A stretch of DNA of 64,000 nt from Chytriomyces cf. hyalinus JEL632. Taxonomy: Eukaryota > Chytridiomycota > Chytridiomycetes > Chytridiales > Chytriomycetaceae. Each line of letters starts with the position of its first letter. Position 1 is the stretch's first letter. Of the stretch, positions 60,016-64,000 are shown piece by piece. The position numbers and the translations under genes were made by a program. Below the pieces are notes generated by a model, which was not told where the DNA came from, searched no databases, and saw only the letters and a list, made by a program, of their open reading frames with translations. The DNA lies in NCBI GenBank assembly GCA_025435555.1, contig JAIWWG010000066.1, positions 124,001 to 188,000 of the forward strand, in the 5' to 3' direction.

Positions 60016-60905
60016 ATGCTTTCAATCGCGCTAATCTTGCTGGCATGGGGCCAGCCGGCGCTTGCAGTACGTGTCAACAGGGTCCAGCATGCGTCAGTCG
60101 GCTAACAAACGCTCATCAGGCTGACGATGACAAGCCGGCAGTGGACCCGCTTCAACTTCTTCAGTCACTGGGGAGTCTGGGAATCGCAGTTTCAAGCGGT
60201 GCGAGCGTGTTGATAAAGTCAGGTAAAAAGCTTCACAGCTGTCAAAATCCAAAAAACGCGACTTTTGAAGCATTGAAAACGACTTGTCGCAGCAACGAAT
60301 GCATGTCTCGCCGAATGCATAAACAAAATACCGTCTCTGGATGTTACGTCGTCAAGCTCGGTCAAAGTATTTTGCGTTAGTCCATCGTTTCCTTTTGGTG
60401 AAAGCGTTGTTTCCAAGCAATACTCATCTCCCACTTCTTAGAACAACAAACGCCTCAGCGCCACCTGTAGCCGCGTTTGCCCAAACTCCGCTCTGTTGTC
60501 TTCGCTGACGGCGCAATGCGAAACTCTGATGAAATCGTCGGCGTGCCAATCTGAATGTCTGGACATGCTTCCCGCGGTCAATTCTTCAGACTCGCAAAGC
60601 GTGACGGCATTCTGCGTGAGTGGCTGTCTTGACGCGGTCATACTTTAATAGCTGACTTTGCGACGTTTTTTTTTTTTTTTTTTTGGCACAAGAGCAACAA
60701 GCAGTTGCTGAACACGTGCACATCCGTGTGCAGCGAGTCGACCCTGTTCGCGTCCATTGCGAACGAATGCAGCTACGTTGTCCCTACCGGCGATGTCTCG
60801 CCCCTGCAGACTTCCCGGCCAATGTCTGCGAGCCGTGCGTATGGAAGCATGGTCAACTTGCTGGGCATGTCATTGTTGACGCTGGGTCTCTTGGCATTAG
60901 TCTGA
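60016..60905 (+). CDS. Predicted GPI-anchored surface protein, two six-Cys modules
   Basis: Five exons (60016-60066, 60120-60222, 60293-60375, 60442-60615, 60693-60905) give 207 aa. The first exon is exactly a signal peptide (MLSIALILLAWGQPALA). Module 1 starts ACLAECINKI, has FC at the end of exon 3, and continues in exon 4 with ATCSRVCP and a last Cys. Module 2 starts ACQSECLDML, has FC at the end of exon 4, and continues in exon 5 with NTCTSVCS and NEC. Introns 60376-60441 and 60616-60692 are both phase 0 directly after FC. A Ser-rich segment and hydrophobic tail (LLGMSLLTLGLLALV) suggest a GPI signal. A T-run of about 18 precedes the last acceptor. Confidence 0.72.
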
Positions 60906-61055
60906 GTAAAAACTGGAAGCAAGTAAAAAAGATGTTAAAAATAAAAAAGAAGCGCACTGCTGAATTGGGTTTCCCTTGTTTGAATCACGCGTTGTTCAAC
61001 TGGTGACTCAATCGACCAACTTCATGGCGGGACTTGTGAAGAAAAAAAATAAAAA

Positions 61056-61292
61056 ATGCGCACGCACACAGTCCCAGCCGTACTGATCCACGTCCTCTTG
61101 CCGCTCTTCATCTTTGCTCTTGTCTTCCGGTCCACAGCTTCCGCAACAAATGCGCTCGAGCGCGGCGAATGGACGCGCGAGGGACATGGTTTCAAACGCG
61201 CTGGCATTGCTGCAGCCGACTCAGCAGTGACTCAAGCCACGCTCACGGCGCTGTCTTTGGAGCAACTGCATCGCTTATCGGCAACCCTGTAG
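61056..61292 (+). CDS. Possible small secreted protein (78 aa)
   Basis: A short intronless ORF with a plausible signal peptide (VLIHVLLPLFIFALVF, cleavage near ASA). The mature peptide of about 50 residues has no cysteine and is rich in Ala, Glu and Arg. It lies in line after the two GPI-type genes and before RPA12. It could be real, an exon of a longer gene, or chance; no family is recognised. Confidence 0.35.
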   Translation: MRTHTVPAVLIHVLLPLFIFALVFRSTASATNALERGEWTREGHGFKRAGIAAADSAVTQATLTALSLEQLHRLSATL

Positions 61293-61557
61293 TATACTCG
61301 CGTTTATGTTTGCAGCGTCAGTGACTGGCTGGCGCGGACTGCTTCCAAATCACGCTCTGCACATGCTCTTGTACTTAATATGTGAATATTGTAATAAACC
61401 TGTTTATAAGAAAGCACACAAAACGACTTGTTCACTCCAAACGGACATGCGGCCTTCCCCTCTGCTGACGTCTGTCATCTCTCGGCAAGGGTGCCTTGTT
61501 CCCTTGGTAGTTTCTGATTTTATCATAAATCCCACTTTCTTTCTTTTTTACACAAAA

Positions 61558-62156
61558 ATGTCAACGCATCAGAAACACTCGCTCATCTTCTGTCCAGACT
61601 GCGGCTCGCTCCTCGATCCACCCACCACATCAGAAACTGCTGTGCAATGCCATCTATGCAGCTGTTTGCTCCCTTCAGCAGGTTTCGTTCTCCCCCCATA
61701 TCGGCAAAGGAAGAAATCCCCTCATCTACAACTCCCTTTCTTCATTCCCGAAAAACGCAGCTTTCGATTCCCTCGAAGTCGTCACTCAAAGCAGTGTTAC
61801 GGCATTCACGACTCGCCCGATGCCGAAAAAGAAGAATGCTGGAGATGAGGATTCTATGGCGCATCTGCGAGACGGAGCAACAGTAAACAACACCTCTTTG
61901 TCCAGGGGTTTGCATTTGCTGATGTATTCTTTATTGCTCAAACTGATAGATCAAAGAAAGGTGTCCAAAGTGTGATGTGAGGACCGGAATGACTTCGTTA
62001 CGGTCATGATTTCACTCACTCAAGCGAAATTCGTTCATCAAAAAACAGGCCCCCGAAATGGTGTTCCACACGGCGCAACTCCGCAGTGCAGATGAAGGAC
62101 AGACCGTCTTCTACTCGTGCGTCAAGTGCGGATTCAAGGAAAAGCTCAATAGCTAA
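61558..62156 (+). CDS. RPA12: RNA polymerase I subunit RPA12 (A12.2)
   Basis: Rpa12 assists transcript cleavage and termination by RNA polymerase I. Four exons (61558-61681, 61761-61882, 61950-61976, 62049-62156) give 126 aa, matching the 125 of yeast. The N-terminal zinc ribbon reads IFCPDCGSLLDPP with QCHLCSC. The C-terminal TFIIS-type ribbon starts KERCPKCD, encoded by a 27-base microexon, and ends with QLRSADEGQTVFYSC and VKCG, including the acidic DE pair that reaches the active site. It is convergent with eIF5B, 183 bases apart. Confidence 0.92.
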
Positions 62157-62339
62157 AGAAGGGATGGCTCAAATTCTCGAAAATAAACACACAACTACAA
62201 ACACACTTCATCGAAACAATCAACAAGTCTTTATGGTTACGCAACCATGATAAAAGAATGGGAAATAACCTCCTGGAAAAACACGTTTTACCCTCCTCAA
62301 CAATTCAAGAAAGAAGCAACTTAAAAGATGACAGCCAAA

Positions 62340-64000
62340 TCACATGTCCGGGACATTCAGAATTCCCTTGATTCTCTTGACGGTTTTCCTGCGAAAACGC
62401 GGAAGTAAATAACCATCAGTATCGCTTTCGCAACAAAAAAAAGTAACAATAAAATGTGGCGCTCACCAATCCTCCATCGTAAGTTCATTCCTGAACGTGG
62501 TTTTCAAAATATCAATGGATGCACGAGTAATGTGACTGTACAGCTCATTCTCCATCGTGAAATGCCGTCCAAACATTTTCGGTGTGTCATATCCGGGAAC
62601 TTCAAGTTTCACAGAAACGGACGGTCCACCTTTCTTGACTTCCTGGATGGATTTACGGTTCAACTCAATGCCCGTGCACCTGCCCAGACTTGTGATCATT
62701 TTCTGTACATTTCAGGGGTGCCCAGTCAATATTTAACATTGATGAGACGAAACCAAAAAAAAAAACAAAACAAAAACTCACGTTCTCGTCCACGACACAA
62801 ATAGGGGTACCAACTTTTAAAACCCCTTCAATCACATCACAACCCATGATAATAGGACTCCTTTTGTTGAAAACCATGCCGGGAATAATTCTCATGACAC
62901 AAGGGAATACCGCCTGAGGAGCTGCATCCTTCTTTTTCTGCTCCTCAATCGCCTTCATATGTGCCGTAAACTTATCAAACAAGTGGTAAATGATATCTGC
63001 CTTGAAAATCTTGATGCCTTCCCGCTCAGCCATTTCTTCAGCATCTCGATCAATCACGACATCAAATGCAAGCAACATGGCAAATTCGCGATGCTTTTCA
63101 AGCATGATACTCGTTCGGATAATATCCTTCTTGTGCACAGGTCCAATGTTGTAACCAGACACGGGAATGTTGCTCGACTGCAAAAACGTGAGCAGTGCTT
63201 CAAGGGAACCCAAAGTAGACGCTTGCACGCAGACTCCACGCTGTGGAGTAATAAATTTATCGTTCAATGCAGAAAAGTCGCTCATGATTTCTGCCACATA
63301 GTCTTCCACATCATCATCCTCTTGGAGAACCATTAAGCGAGATCCGGCAATCGCCTTTTCGAGACCTGGTGCACTGATTTTGACACCAAGAGCGGCTTTC
63401 ACTTGTTTATGATGCACATAGGCGGATTTGATACGAAGTTCGCGCATGGGTTCGGGCGTCAATAGTGCTCGAATGTTGGTTACGATGGGCCCGTTCAACC
63501 CGCAAAGAATGATTTTGTCGCCTTCGTGAAGGATACTACAAAATTCGGAACAAAAATGAGATTTCGGTTGAAACAACCAGAAAGAGGTTCTTACCCGTTG
63601 GATAAGACGACATCGATAGTGGTACCAAGTCCTTCAATCACTTTCACCTCCAGAACCGTACATTCCAGCTCCGACAGATACATCAGACTGTCCGTCAGAC
63701 GATTCTGAGTCAAATCCACAAGCAAATGCAGCAAATCCGGAATACCCTCTCCAGTAATTGCTGAAGTTGGGACAAGCGAAACGTATTTCGAAATATTCTT
63801 GTTGTTGTAGTATAATTCAGCGTTCAGTCCTTGCTCAGCAAATGCAACCTTGGTTTTGGCGACTCGCTCGTTGAATTCAGCAATGACGAAATCGGGTTGT
63901 TGGGCAAGTGTGTCCAGTGTCGGGCAGTTTGGAATGGCCTTCCATCCGTAAATTCTGTCAATCTTGTTGAGTGCGACAATAAACGGCGTCTTCCTTGCTT
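62340..64000 (-). CDS. FUN12: eIF5B translation initiation GTPase, C-terminal part
   Basis: eIF5B (yeast Fun12, bacterial IF2) promotes joining of the 60S subunit. The window holds the 3' four exons (64000-63595 onward off the edge, 63535-62782, 62702-62467, 62388-62340). They carry the G4 motif in [15 protein letters not shown], then [13 protein letters not shown] (G5), domain II ([13 protein letters not shown] joined by splicing to [22 protein letters not shown]) and domain III ([12 protein letters not shown]). Helix 12 and domain IV follow, with the family sequence MFGRHF and [11 protein letters not shown]. The last exon is only 49 bases and closes with LNVPDM. The N-terminal region and G1-G3 lie outside the window to the right. 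Confidence 0.93.

Overview
The window looks like nuclear DNA of a zoosporic (flagellated) true fungus, most probably a chytrid. Genes are dense and lie on both strands. They are interrupted by about 99 short GT-AG introns, mostly 50-90 bp. Fungal genes (GTP cyclohydrolase II RIB1, an Slm-type F-BAR/PH protein, a Kin4-type kinase, an Snl1-like BAG protein) sit beside two axonemal genes, SPEF2/CPC1 and CCDC39/FAP59, which fungi without flagella have lost. I built spliced models by hand. Each complete spliced model gives a reading frame divisible by three, and many reach the family's usual length (SPEF2 1888 aa, CCDC39 1061 aa, Rmd5 397 aa, Rpa12 126 aa).

Layout. 1-10.2 kb: first exon of V-ATPase subunit H (-) divergent from SPEF2 (+), then a TLC-domain membrane protein (-) and a vacuolar-type Ca2+/H+ antiporter (-). 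10.4-18.3 kb, all +: a BAG-like membrane protein, an arrestin-domain protein and a PP2A B''-type subunit. 19-23.8 kb: two convergent homeobox genes. 24.7-27.8 kb: a CBM21 glycogen-targeting PP1 subunit (+). 28.1-30.5 kb: a tail-anchored MYND-like protein and a decayed 4-coumarate-CoA-ligase-like pseudogene (-). 31-33.2 kb: ALG12 (+). 33.6-45.4 kb: a minus-strand run of RMD5/GID2, CCDC39, an Slm-like protein and a DUSP23-like phosphatase. 45.9-48.5 kb: a Kin4-type kinase with a C-terminal KA1 domain (+).

49.2-58.8 kb: two paralogous membrane proteins of a family I do not recognise, separated by a thioredoxin-fold membrane protein, a small orphan and RIB1 (-). 59-61.3 kb: tandem genes for predicted GPI-anchored surface proteins built from a shared six-cysteine module, plus a small secreted ORF. 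61.6-64 kb: RNA polymerase I subunit RPA12 (+) and the 3' part of eIF5B (-), which runs off the window.

The genes do not form one pathway. Themes are flagellar assembly (SPEF2, CCDC39), Ca2+ and phosphatase signalling (antiporter, PP2A B'' with EF-hands, PP1 glycogen subunit, DUSP, Kin4 kinase, Slm), and the lineage-specific membrane and surface families at 49-61 kb, which are the least explained part. I saw no CRISPR, tRNA, rRNA or recognisable transposon or retroelement.
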